DNA of 52,731 nt from Glycomyces albidus (GTDB taxonomy: Bacteria; Actinomycetota; Actinomycetes; Mycobacteriales; Micromonosporaceae): positions 1 to 52,731 of the forward strand of contig NZ_WIAO01000033.1 in the NCBI RefSeq assembly GCF_009451885.1. Direction: 5' to 3'. The notes below the pieces were generated by a model. The model saw only the letters and a program-made list of their open reading frames with translations, made no database searches and was not told the DNA's origin. The stretch's first letter is position 1. Each line of letters opens with the position of its first letter. Shown here piece by piece: positions 1 to 8,248 of this stretch. Position numbers and translations under genes: made by a program.

Positions 1-1626
1 GCGCGCGTCGTCGGCGCCGATCGCGGTGGCCGCGAGCGCAGCGCACTCCTCGTAGGTGCGCGTGGCGAGCTCGGCCCGCACCGCCGCGATCGCCGACGGC
101 GCCATCGACAGGCTCGTGGCGCCCAATCCGACCAGGACGCACGCGAGCAGCGGGTCGCCGGCGGCCTCACCGCACACGCCGACGGGCTTGCCGGACTCGC
201 GGCCGGCCTCGGCGGCGAGACCGACCAGGTCGAGCAGGGCCGGCTGCCACGGGTCCAGGAGCTCGGCGAGCGCGCCGTTCATGCGGTCGGCCGCGAGCGT
301 GTACTGGCCGAGGTCGTTGGTGCCCAGGCTCGCGAAGTCGCATTCGTCGAGGATGCGCGAGGCGCGCAGGGCCGCGGCCGGGACCTCGATCATGGCGCCG
401 GCGGTGTCCAGGCCGTGGTCGCGGCAGCGCGCGGCGAACGCGCGGGCCTCGCCCGGGGTCGCGACCATCGGGGCCATGACCCACACGTCGGCGTCGGTCG
501 CGGCGGCCGCGGCGCCGATCGCGGCGAGCTGGTCCTCCAGGAGCGCGGCGCCGGCCGCGCTGCGCGCCAAGCGGATGCCGCGGACGCCGAGCGCCGGGTT
601 CGGCTCCTGGCCGTGGTCGACGAACGCGAGCGGCTTGTCGGCGCCGGCGTCGAGCGTGCGCACCACCACTCTGCGTCCGGTGAAGGACGCGAAGACCTGC
701 GCGTACACCTCGGTCTGCTCCTCCACCGCGGGTGCGGTCGCGCGATCGAGGAAGAGGAACTCGGTGCGGAACAGGCCCACGCCTTCGCAGTCGGCCTCGG
801 CGGCCGCGGCGAGATCGGCCGGGGAGCCGAGGTTCACCAGCAGCTGCACGGCCCGGCCGTCGGCGGTGCGGCCGGGTCCGCGGCTGCCCGACAGGGCCTC
901 GGTGCGGCGGGCCTCCCCCTCCAAGGCCCGCCGCACCCGCTCGGGGCCGGGATCGACGGCGACCGTGCCGGCGCGGCCGTCCACCAGGACCGTGACACCG
1001 TCCTCGAGGGACGCGGCGTCCGGGCACGCGACGACCGCGGGCAGCCCCATGGACTTCGCGAGGATCGCGGTATGGCTGGTGGGACCGCCCTGCTCGGTCA
1101 CGACCGCGACGGCCTGCGCGGGGTCGAGCGCGGCCGTGTCGGCCGGTGCGAGGTCGCGTGCGACCAGGACGAACGGGTGGCCCGGGTCCGGCACGCCGGG
1201 CATCGGCAGCCCGAGCAGGGTCGCGACGGTCCGGTCGCGCAGGTCGTCGAGGTCGGCGGCCCGCTCGGCGAGATAGCCGCCGGCGGCCTCCAGGGCGGCC
1301 CGGAACGACGCGAACGCCGCGGCGACCGCGTGCGGGGCCGAGCGGCCCTCGGCGAGGGCCTTCGCGACCCGGTCGGCCAGCGCCGGGTCGCGCGGCATCA
1401 TCGACTGGGCGAACAGGACGTCCCCGGCCGGTCCCTCGGCGCGCGAGGCGCGGGCTTCGAGGTCGGCGGCGACCGCTTCGAGGGCGGCCTTCGCCGAGGC
1501 GAGCGCCGCGTCGGGGTCGGGTTCGGGTCCGGTGTCGGCCCCGAGTTCGGGCGGGGCGGCGAGGCGCGCGACGGGCGCGGTCGCCACTCCGGGGCTCACT
1601 CCGATACCGGTCAGCTCGACGTTCAT
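1..1626 (-). CDS. ptsI: PTS enzyme I (PEP-protein phosphotransferase), 3' end cut by window
   Basis: Enzyme I takes phosphate from phosphoenolpyruvate and passes it to HPr, the first cytoplasmic step of sugar uptake by the phosphotransferase system. The 542 codons present cover nearly the whole family length (about 550-575 aa); only the last residues lie beyond the left edge. The phospho-acceptor histidine is His185 in GGPTSHTAIL. The PEP-binding barrel shows GVGLFRTEFLF and SLGTNDLGQY, and the catalytic cysteine is Cys485 in GVCGEAAGDP. The ATG start follows a purine-rich stretch. The gene is last in a six-gene minus-strand unit, 32 nt after ptsH. No missing catalytic residue was seen in the visible part. 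Confidence 0.95.
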   Translation of the reverse strand, partial: MNVELTGIGVSPGVATAPVARLAAPPELGADTGPEPDPDAALASAKAALEAVAADLEARASRAEGPAGDVLFAQSMMPRDPALADRVAKALAEGRSAPHAVAAAFASFRAALEAAGGYLAERAADLDDLRDRTVATLLGLPMPGVPDPGHPFVLVARDLAPADTAALDPAQAVAVVTEQGGPTSHTAILAKSMGLPAVVACPDAASLEDGVTVLVDGRAGTVAVDPGPERVRRALEGEARRTEALSGSRGPGRTADGRAVQLLVNLGSPADLAAAAEADCEGVGLFRTEFLFLDRATAPAVEEQTEVYAQVFASFTGRRVVVRTLDAGADKPLAFVDHGQEPNPALGVRGIRLARSAAGAALLEDQLAAIGAAAAATDADVWVMAPMVATPGEARAFAARCRDHGLDTAGAMIEVPAAALRASRILDECDFASLGTNDLGQYTLAADRMNGALAELLDPWQPALLDLVGLAAEAGRESGKPVGVCGEAAGDPLLACVLVGLGATSLSMAPSAIAAVRAELATRTYEECAALAATAIGADDAR

Positions 1627-1658
1627 GGTCGCTCCCCTCGTGCGGTCATCGCGGTCGG

Positions 1659-1925
1659 TTAGGCGTCGTGGTCGGTGGCGAGGACCGTTTCGAGGGCGTC
1701 GAGGGCCGCTTCGGCGCCCTCGCCGTCGGCGCGGAGGACGACCTCCTCGCCGCCCTTGGCGTCCAGGCCGAGAACCGACAGGATCGATCGGGCGTCCACG
1801 GGCTCCCCGCCGGGTTTGCCGATGGTGACCGGGACCGGCTGCGCGGCGGCGGCCTGCACGAACAGTGCGGCGGGCCGGGCGTGGAGGCCCACGCTGGAGC
1901 CGATGACGACGGTGCGTTCGGACAT
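1659..1925 (-). CDS. ptsH: Phosphocarrier protein HPr
   Basis: HPr (88 aa) carries phosphate from enzyme I to the sugar-specific IIA protein in the cytoplasm. The active histidine is His15 in VGLHARPA, exactly where the family has it. The region of the regulatory serine reads DARSILSVLGL with Ser47, close to the Ser46 motif of Gram-positive HPr; whether it is phosphorylated here is unknown, since HPr kinase is mainly a Firmicutes enzyme. It lies 15 nt downstream of fruA and 32 nt upstream of ptsI, so general and fructose-specific PTS parts share one transcript. Confidence 0.95.
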   Translation of the reverse strand: MSERTVVIGSSVGLHARPAALFVQAAAAQPVPVTIGKPGGEPVDARSILSVLGLDAKGGEEVVLRADGEGAEAALDALETVLATDHDA

Positions 1926-1940
1926 GTGCTTCCCCGTTGG

Positions 1941-3413
1941 CTAGATGGTGACCAGGGCCGAGTCGTCGACGGCCTGGGCGGCCTTCGACTTCCAGGCGGT
2001 TTTGAGGGCGACCGCGCACAGGCCGGTCGCGACGGTGCCGGCGAGCAGGGCGACGATGAAGCCGCCCGGGTCGCCGATGAGCGGGATGACCCAGATGCCG
2101 CCGTGCGGGGCGCGCAGGCTCGCCCCGAAGGCCATGGAGACGGCTCCCGCGACGGCGCCGCCGACCATGGTGGACGGGATGACGCGGAGCGGGTCGGCCG
2201 CGGCGAACGGGATCGCGCCTTCGGTGATGAAGAAGGCCCCGAGGAGCCAGGCGGCCTTCCCGGACTGGCGTTCGGCCTGCGTGAACAGCTTGGGCCGCAC
2301 CACGCTCGCGAGTGCGAGGCCGAGCGGCGGGACCATGCCCGCGGCCATGACGGCGGCCATGACGGTGAAGTCGCCGCTGGCGAGGGCGCCGACGCCGAAC
2401 AGGTACGCGACCTTGTTGACCGGGCCGCCGAGGTCGAAGCCCATCATGGCGCCGAGGATGACGCCCAGGAGGACCGCGTTGACGCCGGAGAGCCCGGCGA
2501 GCCAGTCGGTGAGCCAGGCCTGGGCGTCGGCGATCGGCTGTCCGATGAGGACGAGCATGATGAAGCCGACGGCGAAGACGCCCACGAGCGGGATGATGAC
2601 GATCCGCATGATGCCCGCGAACGCCTGGTTGGCCTTGATGAGCTTGAGCGCCATGACGATCGCGCCGGCGATGAGGCCGGCGGCGAGGCCGCCGAGGAAG
2701 CCCGCGCCGACGTTGACGGCGATGAGGCCGCCGACGACGCCGGGCGCGATGCCCATGCGGTCGGCCATGCCGAAGGCGATGAACCCGGCGAGGATCGGCA
2801 CGAGCATGGAGAACGCGAGCCCGCCGATGGCGAACATGAGCCCGGCGATGCCGGCCTGGCCGAGGATCTGCGTCGGGTCGGTGATGGCCTCGTAGGTGGT
2901 GCCCTGGAATTCGCCGCCGTTGACGACGTTGGCGATCTCGGCGCCGCCGATGACGAACGCGAGGGCGATGAGGATGCCGCCGGCGGCCACGAACGGGAGC
3001 ATGTAGGACACGCCGGTCATGAGCCAGAGGCGGAGCTTCCCGCCGGGTCCGAGCCTGGGTCCGGCCGGGGCGGCGGGCGCCGCGGCGGCTGCCGGTCCGG
3101 CGGGCGCGGCCTCGGCCTGTGCGACGGCTTCGGCGACCATGTCGGCGGCGTGGTTGATGCCGCGCTTGACGGGGCCGGAGACGAGCGGTTTGCCGGCGAA
3201 GCGGTCCTTGTCGCGGACGTCGACGTCGGCGGCGAAGATGACCGCGTCGGCTCGGGCGATGTCGGCGGGGTCGAGCGCTTCGGCGCCGGCGGCGCCCTGC
3301 GTCTCGACGTGGATCTCGTGCCCGGCGTCCTTGGCGGCCTGCTCGAGGGCTTCGGCGGCCATGTAGGTGTGGGCGATGCCGGTGGGGCATGAGGTGACTG
3401 CGACGAGCTTCAT
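1941..3413 (-). CDS. fruA: PTS fructose-specific enzyme IIBC
   Basis: Membrane permease (490 aa) that imports fructose and phosphorylates it to fructose 1-phosphate. The N-terminal IIB domain (about residues 1-95) has the phospho-cysteine Cys9 in VTSCPTGIAHTYMAAEAL. An Ala/Pro-rich linker (about 100-125) leads to the IIC domain with many membrane helices, including LRLWLMTGVSYMLPFVAAGG, and the motif FFITEGAIPFAAADPLRVIP near the C-terminus, which is diagnostic of fructose-family IIC. The IIA domain is not fused but encoded just upstream at 3446-3892. It starts with ATG. Together with fruK it makes a complete fructose entry route. Confidence 0.95.
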   Translation of the reverse strand: MKLVAVTSCPTGIAHTYMAAEALEQAAKDAGHEIHVETQGAAGAEALDPADIARADAVIFAADVDVRDKDRFAGKPLVSGPVKRGINHAADMVAEAVAQAEAAPAGPAAAAAPAAPAGPRLGPGGKLRLWLMTGVSYMLPFVAAGGILIALAFVIGGAEIANVVNGGEFQGTTYEAITDPTQILGQAGIAGLMFAIGGLAFSMLVPILAGFIAFGMADRMGIAPGVVGGLIAVNVGAGFLGGLAAGLIAGAIVMALKLIKANQAFAGIMRIVIIPLVGVFAVGFIMLVLIGQPIADAQAWLTDWLAGLSGVNAVLLGVILGAMMGFDLGGPVNKVAYLFGVGALASGDFTVMAAVMAAGMVPPLGLALASVVRPKLFTQAERQSGKAAWLLGAFFITEGAIPFAAADPLRVIPSTMVGGAVAGAVSMAFGASLRAPHGGIWVIPLIGDPGGFIVALLAGTVATGLCAVALKTAWKSKAAQAVDDSALVTI

Positions 3414-3445
3414 TGTTCGTGCACCTTCTTCGTGATGCGGGCCCG

Positions 3446-3892
3446 CTAGGCGAGGGCGCTGTTGATGAGGGCTGCGGCCGCGGCGGCGTCGGGCGCGTCG
3501 CGCAGCGCGGTCGTGAAGTCCCGGTGGACGAGTCTGCGCGCCAGGGACGCGAGGATGGTCATGTGCTCGGAGCCGCCGCCTTCGGGTGCGGCGATGAGGA
3601 AGACGAGGTCGGCGGGGCCGTCGTCGGCGCCGAAGTCGATGCCGGCCTCGGAGCGCCCGAAGGCGAGGCTCGGCGCGGTGACGTGGGCGCTGCGGGCGTG
3701 CGGGATGCCGATGCCGCCTTCGATGCCGGTCGGCATCTGCGCTTCGCGGGCGCGCACGTCGGCGAGGAAGCCCTCGGTGTCGGTGACGCGTCCGGCGGCG
3801 GCGAGGCGGCCGGCGAGGGCCGCGGTCGCCTCGTGGCGGTCGGCGCCGCGGAGGTCGAGGTCGACCAGGTCGGCGGTGATCAGCTCGGACAT
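3446..3892 (-). CDS. PTS fructose-family enzyme IIA
   Basis: Stand-alone IIA protein (148 aa) of the fructose/mannitol family (PTS_EIIA type 2) that relays phosphate from HPr to the IIB cysteine of FruA. The active histidine is His65 in IGIPHARS, followed by the usual strand PADLVFLIAAPEG and the helix motif HMTILASLARRLV. The family length is about 145-155 aa, so it is complete. It sits 32 nt upstream of fruA and 19 nt downstream of fruK; the partner is clear from context. Confidence 0.93.
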   Translation of the reverse strand: MSELITADLVDLDLRGADRHEATAALAGRLAAAGRVTDTEGFLADVRAREAQMPTGIEGGIGIPHARSAHVTAPSLAFGRSEAGIDFGADDGPADLVFLIAAPEGGGSEHMTILASLARRLVHRDFTTALRDAPDAAAAAALINSALA

Positions 3893-3911
3893 GTGGTGCT
3901 CCTTCTGGTGC

Positions 3912-4889
3912 TCAGCGCAGGGCCCGGCCGGGGTCCGGGGTCGATGTGACCTCGACGGCGCCGAGATCGATGTCGGTGGGGCCGGGCATGATCGAGCCCG
4001 GGAGCGCGACCGCGGCGGTGCCCCAGGCGACGGCGGCGGCGAGGGCTTCGGGGCCGGTGCCGCCGGCCGCGAGGAACCCGGCGAGGGCGGCGTCGCCGGC
4101 GCCCACGGTGCTGGCGACGGGCCCGGCGGGCGGCGCGACCGCGTGGTGCACGCCGGTGTCGTCGACGAGGATCGCGCCGTCGGCGCCGAGGCTGGCGAGG
4201 ACGGCGCGGGCGCCCCGGGCGCGGAGGGCCTGGGCGGCGGCGACGGCGTCGCCGAGGTTCGCGATCGGCGCGCCGGCGGCTTCGGCGAGTTCTTCGCGGT
4301 TGGGTTTGACGAGGTCGGGCCCGGCCTGGAGGCACGCGGCGAAGGCCGGGCCGGAGGTGTCGACGGCGGCGCGGGCCCCGGCGGCGCGGGTGCGCTCGAC
4401 GAGGACGGCGTAGAAGTCGGCGCCGACCCCGGGCGGGAGGCTGCCGCAGCCGGCGATCCAGGCGGTGGGCCGGTCGATGCTGCTCGACGCCGCCTGCTCG
4501 TCGTAGTTCGGCGGGGCCGCGACGGCGGCGTCGAGGAGCTCCTCGACCTCCTCGACCCGCAGGGCGGGGCCGGACTCGTTGAGCTTGGTGACGGTGCCGT
4601 CGGCCTCGGCGATGGTGAGGTTCGAGCGGATCCCCTGGGAGACGGGGACGTCGATGATCGGCACGCCCGCTTCGGCGAGGAGGTCGACGAGCTCGGTCCC
4701 GGCGTGCCCGCCGGTGGTGAGGACCGCGCGGGTGGCGTGGCCGTTGGCGATGAGCGCGCGGGAGACGTTGACGCCCTTGCCTCCCGGGTCGACGCGGTCG
4801 CTGGCGGCCCGGTTGACTTCGCCGCGGCGGAGCCGGTCGACGGCGATGGTGCGGTCGAGGCTGGGATTGGCGGTGACGGTGACGATCAT
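3912..4889 (-). CDS. fruK: 1-phosphofructokinase
   Basis: PfkB-family kinase (325 aa) that converts fructose 1-phosphate to fructose 1,6-bisphosphate, feeding PTS-imported fructose into glycolysis. The N-terminus MIVTVTANPSLDRTI is typical of 1-phosphofructokinases. The first PfkB signature contains GGKG at residues 36-39; the second has the anion hole and catalytic base in STVGAGDAALAGF (GAGD 263-266, base Asp266). The ATG overlaps the stop of the upstream regulator in an ATGA arrangement, which indicates translational coupling. Open frame continues far upstream of this ATG, but that stretch is antisense to other genes and lacks kinase features. Confidence 0.95.
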   Translation of the reverse strand: MIVTVTANPSLDRTIAVDRLRRGEVNRAASDRVDPGGKGVNVSRALIANGHATRAVLTTGGHAGTELVDLLAEAGVPIIDVPVSQGIRSNLTIAEADGTVTKLNESGPALRVEEVEELLDAAVAAPPNYDEQAASSSIDRPTAWIAGCGSLPPGVGADFYAVLVERTRAAGARAAVDTSGPAFAACLQAGPDLVKPNREELAEAAGAPIANLGDAVAAAQALRARGARAVLASLGADGAILVDDTGVHHAVAPPAGPVASTVGAGDAALAGFLAAGGTGPEALAAAVAWGTAAVALPGSIMPGPTDIDLGAVEVTSTPDPGRALR

Positions 4890-5647
4890 GCGAGCCGCAC
4901 TTTCAGGTCGGCGGCCTCGAGGTCGGCGGCGAGGTCCGCGTCGAGGCCGGTGTCGGTGACGAGCAGGTCGACCTGGTCGAGCGTGCCGAAGCGCGCCAGG
5001 CAGTCGTTGCCGACCTTGGTGTGGTCGGCGAGGACCACGGCGGTGCGGGCGGCGTTGATCATGGCGCGCTTGACGGCGGCCTCGCCGGTGTCGGGGGTGG
5101 TCAGGCCGCGTTCGGCGCTGATGCCGTTCGCGCCGAGGAACGCGACGTCCACGAACGTGTCGGCGAGGGCGCGCAGGGCCCAGTCGTCGACGGCGGCCAT
5201 GGTGCGGCCGCGGACCTTGCCGCCGACGATGAGGACGGTGAGGCGGGGCTTGGCGGCGAGGAGCGAGGCGATGAGGACGGAGTTGGTGACGACGGTGAGG
5301 TCGCGGTCGCCGGGGAGGGCCTCGGCGAGGCGGGCGGTGGTGGTGCCGGCGTCGAGGAGGATCGCGCCCTCCTCGGGGACCTCGGCGAGGGCCGCGGCGG
5401 CGATGCGCTCCTTCGCGGCGGTCTGGACGGTGTCGCGGGCGGCGACCGTGGGCTCGAAGCCGAGGCGCTCGAGGGGGATCGCGCCGCCGTGGACCTTCTT
5501 GACGACGCCCCGGCGCTCGAGGGCGGTGAGGTCGCGGCGGATGGTCTCGGTGGTGACCCCGAACGACGCCGCGAGGTCGGCGACGTCCACCCGGCCCTCG
5601 GTGCGCGCACGTTCGGCGATGCGCTGCTGCCGCTCTTCCGCGAACAT
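4886..5647 (-). CDS. fruR: DeoR-family regulator of the fructose operon
   Basis: DeoR-type repressor (253 aa). The winged helix (about 1-57) has FGVTTETIRRDLTALERRG and the VKKVHGGA hinge; the C-terminal sugar-phosphate sensing domain has LLDAGTTTARLAEAL, TNSVLIASLL and VVLADHTKVG. The family effector is probably fructose 1-phosphate or fructose 1,6-bisphosphate; this is not visible in the sequence. I chose the ATG at 5647 because a GGGGGTGG ribosome site lies just upstream. The other in-frame ATG at 5668 would fall only a few bases after the predicted transcription start. It is the first gene of the fru-pts operon and probably autoregulated. Confidence 0.92.
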   Translation of the reverse strand: MFAEERQQRIAERARTEGRVDVADLAASFGVTTETIRRDLTALERRGVVKKVHGGAIPLERLGFEPTVAARDTVQTAAKERIAAAALAEVPEEGAILLDAGTTTARLAEALPGDRDLTVVTNSVLIASLLAAKPRLTVLIVGGKVRGRTMAAVDDWALRALADTFVDVAFLGANGISAERGLTTPDTGEAAVKRAMINAARTAVVLADHTKVGNDCLARFGTLDQVDLLVTDTGLDADLAADLEAADLKVRLA

Positions 5648-5665
5648 GTGGTTCCACCCCCGTTT

Positions 5666-5711
5666 CACTTGGATTCATTTGGTTATACATGGCTCCTTGT
5701 GGCTTCGTCAA
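5666..5711 (-). promoter_or_regulatory. Promoter and overlapping operator of the fru-pts operon
   Basis: Read on the minus strand there is a -35 TTGACG (5706-5711), an 18-nt spacer and a -10 TATAAC (5682-5687). Overlapping the -10 and the expected start point are two adjacent 10-bp direct repeats, plus-strand CACTTGGATT (5666-5675) and CATTTGGTTA (5676-5685), 7 of 10 identical. This is the kind of repeat DeoR-family repressors bind. Assignment to the adjacent FruR is inference. Confidence 0.7.
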
Positions 5712-5843
5712 CCCGGTTCCATGACGCGCAGACGTCACGATTGCGCAACGGGCCCGTCGTTCGCACGCTACCGACCGGTGCGGGCGGCGGCCGGCGAACG
5801 GGCGCGGCCGCTCCCGAACCGCGGCCCGTGCTTGAATGCGGGC

Positions 5844-6350
5844 ATGGCCATCACGATCCTCAAAGGCGACATCACCGGGCAGCGCGTCGACGCGATCGTC
5901 AACGCCGCGAACTCCTCGCTCATGGGCGGCGGCGGTGTCGACGGGGCGATCCACCGCGCCGGCGGGCCCGCGATCCTCGACGAGTGCCGGGCCCTGCGGG
6001 CGTCCAAGTACGGGCGCGGCCTCCCGACCGGGCAGGCCGTCGCGACCACCGCCGGGCGGCTCGACGCGCGGTGGGTGATACACACCGTCGGGCCGGTCTA
6101 CTCCGCCGACGAGGACCGGAGCGCGCTGCTGGCCTCCTGCTACCGCGAGTCGCTGCGCGTCGCCGGCGAACTGGGGGCCGCGTCCGTCGCGTTTCCCGCC
6201 GTCTCGGCGGGGGTATACGGCTGGTCGGCGGAATCGGCCGCGCAGATCGCGGTGGACACGGTGCGCGCGAGCGGGACCGAAGTGGACGACATCCGGTTCG
6301 TGCTGTTCAACGACGAGGTCTACGCGGCCTTCGAGCGGGAGATGGGCTGA
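5844..6350 (+). CDS. Macro-domain protein (O-acetyl-ADP-ribose deacetylase / ADP-ribose hydrolase)
   Basis: A 168-aa stand-alone macro domain of the MacroD/YmdB type. The domain opens ILKGDITGQRVDAIVNAANS, followed by the glycine-rich loop LMGGGGVDGAIHRAGG that binds ADP-ribose. The second phosphate loop is FPAVSAGVYGWS. Proteins of this class remove ADP-ribose from acidic residues or hydrolyse O-acetyl-ADP-ribose. The ATG at 5844 fits the domain start; no strong ribosome site precedes it. It is divergent from the fru operon but has no obvious functional tie to it. Confidence 0.92.
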   Translation: MAITILKGDITGQRVDAIVNAANSSLMGGGGVDGAIHRAGGPAILDECRALRASKYGRGLPTGQAVATTAGRLDARWVIHTVGPVYSADEDRSALLASCYRESLRVAGELGAASVAFPAVSAGVYGWSAESAAQIAVDTVRASGTEVDDIRFVLFNDEVYAAFEREMG

Positions 6351-6441
6351 GCCGCCGGACCGGACCGCACCACGGCCGCGCCACCCGGCTGTCGCACCCC
6401 GCCGGTACGGTCGGACGCCTGCAACCGACGAAGGGCACCGA

Positions 6442-7320
6442 ATGAAGACGCTCAGCGAAACCGCGTTCGCCGCCGCGGAGCGGTACCTGGAACTGCACGC
6501 CAGGCTCGTCGACCGGCTCAGGTTCGAGCACGCGTTCCTCGGCGCCCCAGGGGAACTCGTGCGCAACGCCGTCGCCGCCTACCAGAACCTCGACGGCGGC
6601 TTCGGCCACGCGATCGAGCCCGACCTGCGCGGCTCGGGCAGCCAGCCGCAGGGCGCCGAGATCGCACTGTGGATGGTCGACGGCATCGCCGCCCCCGACG
6701 AGCCGATGCTCCTGCGCGTGTGCGACTGGCTCCAAGCGCACTCCACTGAGGATGGCGGGGTGCCGTGGGTGCTGCCGAGCGTCCTCGACGACGAGCGCGC
6801 CCCCTGGTGGCAGCCACAGGGCGAGAAGCCGCCCGCCGCGCTCAACCCGACCGCGCCGATCGCCGGCCTCCTGCACGCCCACGGCGTCGACCACCCGTGG
6901 CTGGGACCGGCGACCGAGTTCTGCTGGAAGGCGATCGGCGAGATCGGCGAGATCCAGGCGTACGACGCGATGTGCATCCTGAACTTCCTCGAGCGCGTCC
7001 CCGACCGCGAGCGCGCCGAGTCCGAGTTCCAGCGGCTGCGGGCGTCCCTGCGCACCGCCGCCGCGATCGACCCCGACGCGCCCGGGCACGTCCACTCCCC
7101 CATCGACCTCGCACCGGCGCCGGGGACCATGGCGCGCCGGCTGTTCAGCGACGACGAGATCGACCTCCACCTCGACCGGGCGGTCGAGGCCCAGAACGAC
7201 GACGGCGGGTGGGCGCCGAACTTCGCGATGTGGACCCCTGCGGTGGTCCACGAATGGGGCGGCTTCCTCACCCTCGCCCGGCTCCGGACCCTGAAGGCGT
7301 ACGGCCGCATCGAGCAGTGA
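6442..7320 (+). CDS. Alpha-alpha-toroid protein of the prenyltransferase/squalene-cyclase fold
   Basis: A 292-aa soluble protein with repeats of the terpenoid-cyclase/prenyltransferase type: YQNLDGGFGHAIEPDLRG, LQAHSTEDGGVPWVLPS and VEAQNDDGGWAPNF. These QNxDGGxxx units are the structural QW-like turns of the toroid. No DxDD or DDxxD catalytic motif is seen, so cyclase chemistry is not supported; a binding or non-terpenoid role is possible. GAAGGG lies about 10 nt before the ATG. The gene ends at a strong terminator shared with the convergent methyltransferase. Function unknown. Confidence 0.8.
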   Translation: MKTLSETAFAAAERYLELHARLVDRLRFEHAFLGAPGELVRNAVAAYQNLDGGFGHAIEPDLRGSGSQPQGAEIALWMVDGIAAPDEPMLLRVCDWLQAHSTEDGGVPWVLPSVLDDERAPWWQPQGEKPPAALNPTAPIAGLLHAHGVDHPWLGPATEFCWKAIGEIGEIQAYDAMCILNFLERVPDRERAESEFQRLRASLRTAAAIDPDAPGHVHSPIDLAPAPGTMARRLFSDDEIDLHLDRAVEAQNDDGGWAPNFAMWTPAVVHEWGGFLTLARLRTLKAYGRIEQ

Positions 7321-7322
7321 AG

Positions 7323-7348
7323 CGGCCCCGCCTCGCGAGGCGGGGCCG
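7323..7348. terminator. Bidirectional terminator between convergent genes
   Basis: A perfect 26-nt inverted repeat with 13-nt arms (arm CGGCCCCGCCTCG) sits 2 nt after the stop of the toroid gene and 4 nt before the stop of the convergent methyltransferase. There is no T-run, which is usual in high-GC actinobacteria. Confidence 0.8.
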
Positions 7349-7352
7349 TCGG

Positions 7353-7991
7353 CTATGCGGGTTTGCGGGCCTCGCCGGCGAGGTGGGGGCTCGCCTTCAG
7401 CGGGTAGGGCAGGTACGGCAGCCGGTGCGCCTCCAGGCCCGCGGTGTCGAAGCCGGCGGCCGCGAGGGCGGCGCCGGTGTCGCGGGAGGTGTGGCAGCCG
7501 CCCATCACGTGCGACCAGAGCACGACGTCGAACAGGTACTCCAGCGCGCGCACGTTGCGGTTGGCGGAGCCGACGTGCTCGAGGAGCACCAGGCGCCCGC
7601 CGGGCTTGAGCACCCGGTGGATCTCGGCGAGCGCGCGGCCCTGGTCCTCCACCGAGCACAGCACCAGGGTGGCGACGACCGCGTCGAAGGAGTCGTTCTC
7701 GAAGGCGAGCTGCTCGGCCTGCCCGTCGAGGACGGTGGCCTCGCGGCCGACGGCCCCGGCCTCCTCGCGGGCGAGGTCCCGCAGGGCCTCTTCGGGTTCG
7801 ACCGCGACCAGCTCGGTCACGGCCCCCGGGTAGTGCCGGAAGTTGGCGCCGTGGCCGCAGCCGACCTCCAGCACCCGTCCGCTCAGTCCTGCCAGGAGCC
7901 GCGCCCGCTGCTCGCCCAGGCCGCGGTCCTCAATGGAGGCGGCGGCCTTGGGGTACCAGCGGGCGAAGAGGCGGTGGCTCCTTCGTGCCAT
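7353..7991 (-). CDS. Class I SAM-dependent methyltransferase (Methyltransf_11 type)
   Basis: A 212-aa protein with SAM motif I VLEVGCGHGANF (from residue 40), acidic motif VAVEPEE, the post-motif FDAVVATLVLCSV and motif III LKPGGRLVLLEHV. It resembles small-molecule or lipid methyltransferases annotated as UbiE/COQ5-like, with the late GGCHTSRDTGAAL region common in that subgroup. Substrate unknown. The ATG at 7991 has GAGGAG upstream and lies 2 nt after the stop of the small membrane protein gene at 7994-8182, so the two are probably cotranscribed. Confidence 0.88.
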   Translation of the reverse strand: MARRSHRLFARWYPKAAASIEDRGLGEQRARLLAGLSGRVLEVGCGHGANFRHYPGAVTELVAVEPEEALRDLAREEAGAVGREATVLDGQAEQLAFENDSFDAVVATLVLCSVEDQGRALAEIHRVLKPGGRLVLLEHVGSANRNVRALEYLFDVVLWSHVMGGCHTSRDTGAALAAAGFDTAGLEAHRLPYLPYPLKASPHLAGEARKPA

Positions 7992-7993
7992 GA

Positions 7994-8182
7994 TCACTCC
8001 TCGTCGTTCTGCGACCGGGCCAGGAGGACGACGGCCACCACGACGGCCGCCAGCAGGATCACGGCCACGAGGAAGGTGTCGACCGCGAAGAGGGCGCCCA
8101 GCCCCCAAGCGAGGAACGGGGCCATGACCGCGAGCACCGCCGCGAGGGCGATCCAGCGCGCGTTGCGGCTCATGAAGTCCAT
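7994..8182 (-). CDS. Small two-helix membrane protein
   Basis: A 62-aa hydrophobic protein with two predicted membrane helices (about residues 9-30 and 36-55) and a short acidic tail RSQNDEE. There is no recognised family. Its stop is 2 nt from the methyltransferase start, which suggests an operon. The ATG is preceded by GGAGCGACG, a plausible ribosome site. Confidence 0.7.
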   Translation of the reverse strand: MDFMSRNARWIALAAVLAVMAPFLAWGLGALFAVDTFLVAVILLAAVVVAVVLLARSQNDEE

Positions 8183-8248
8183 CGTCGCTCCTCCCGGGTT
8201 CTCCCCGAGCCTACGGGAGCGCCGCGTCGGGCGGGGGTGCCGGTCCGC

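Noticed and set aside
1146..3392. Long plus-strand open frame (748 codons) across the fructose operon
   Set aside because: It is antisense to ptsI, ptsH and fruA, and its composition (Arg/Gly/Asp/Glu-rich, no domain) is what high-GC antisense frames give.
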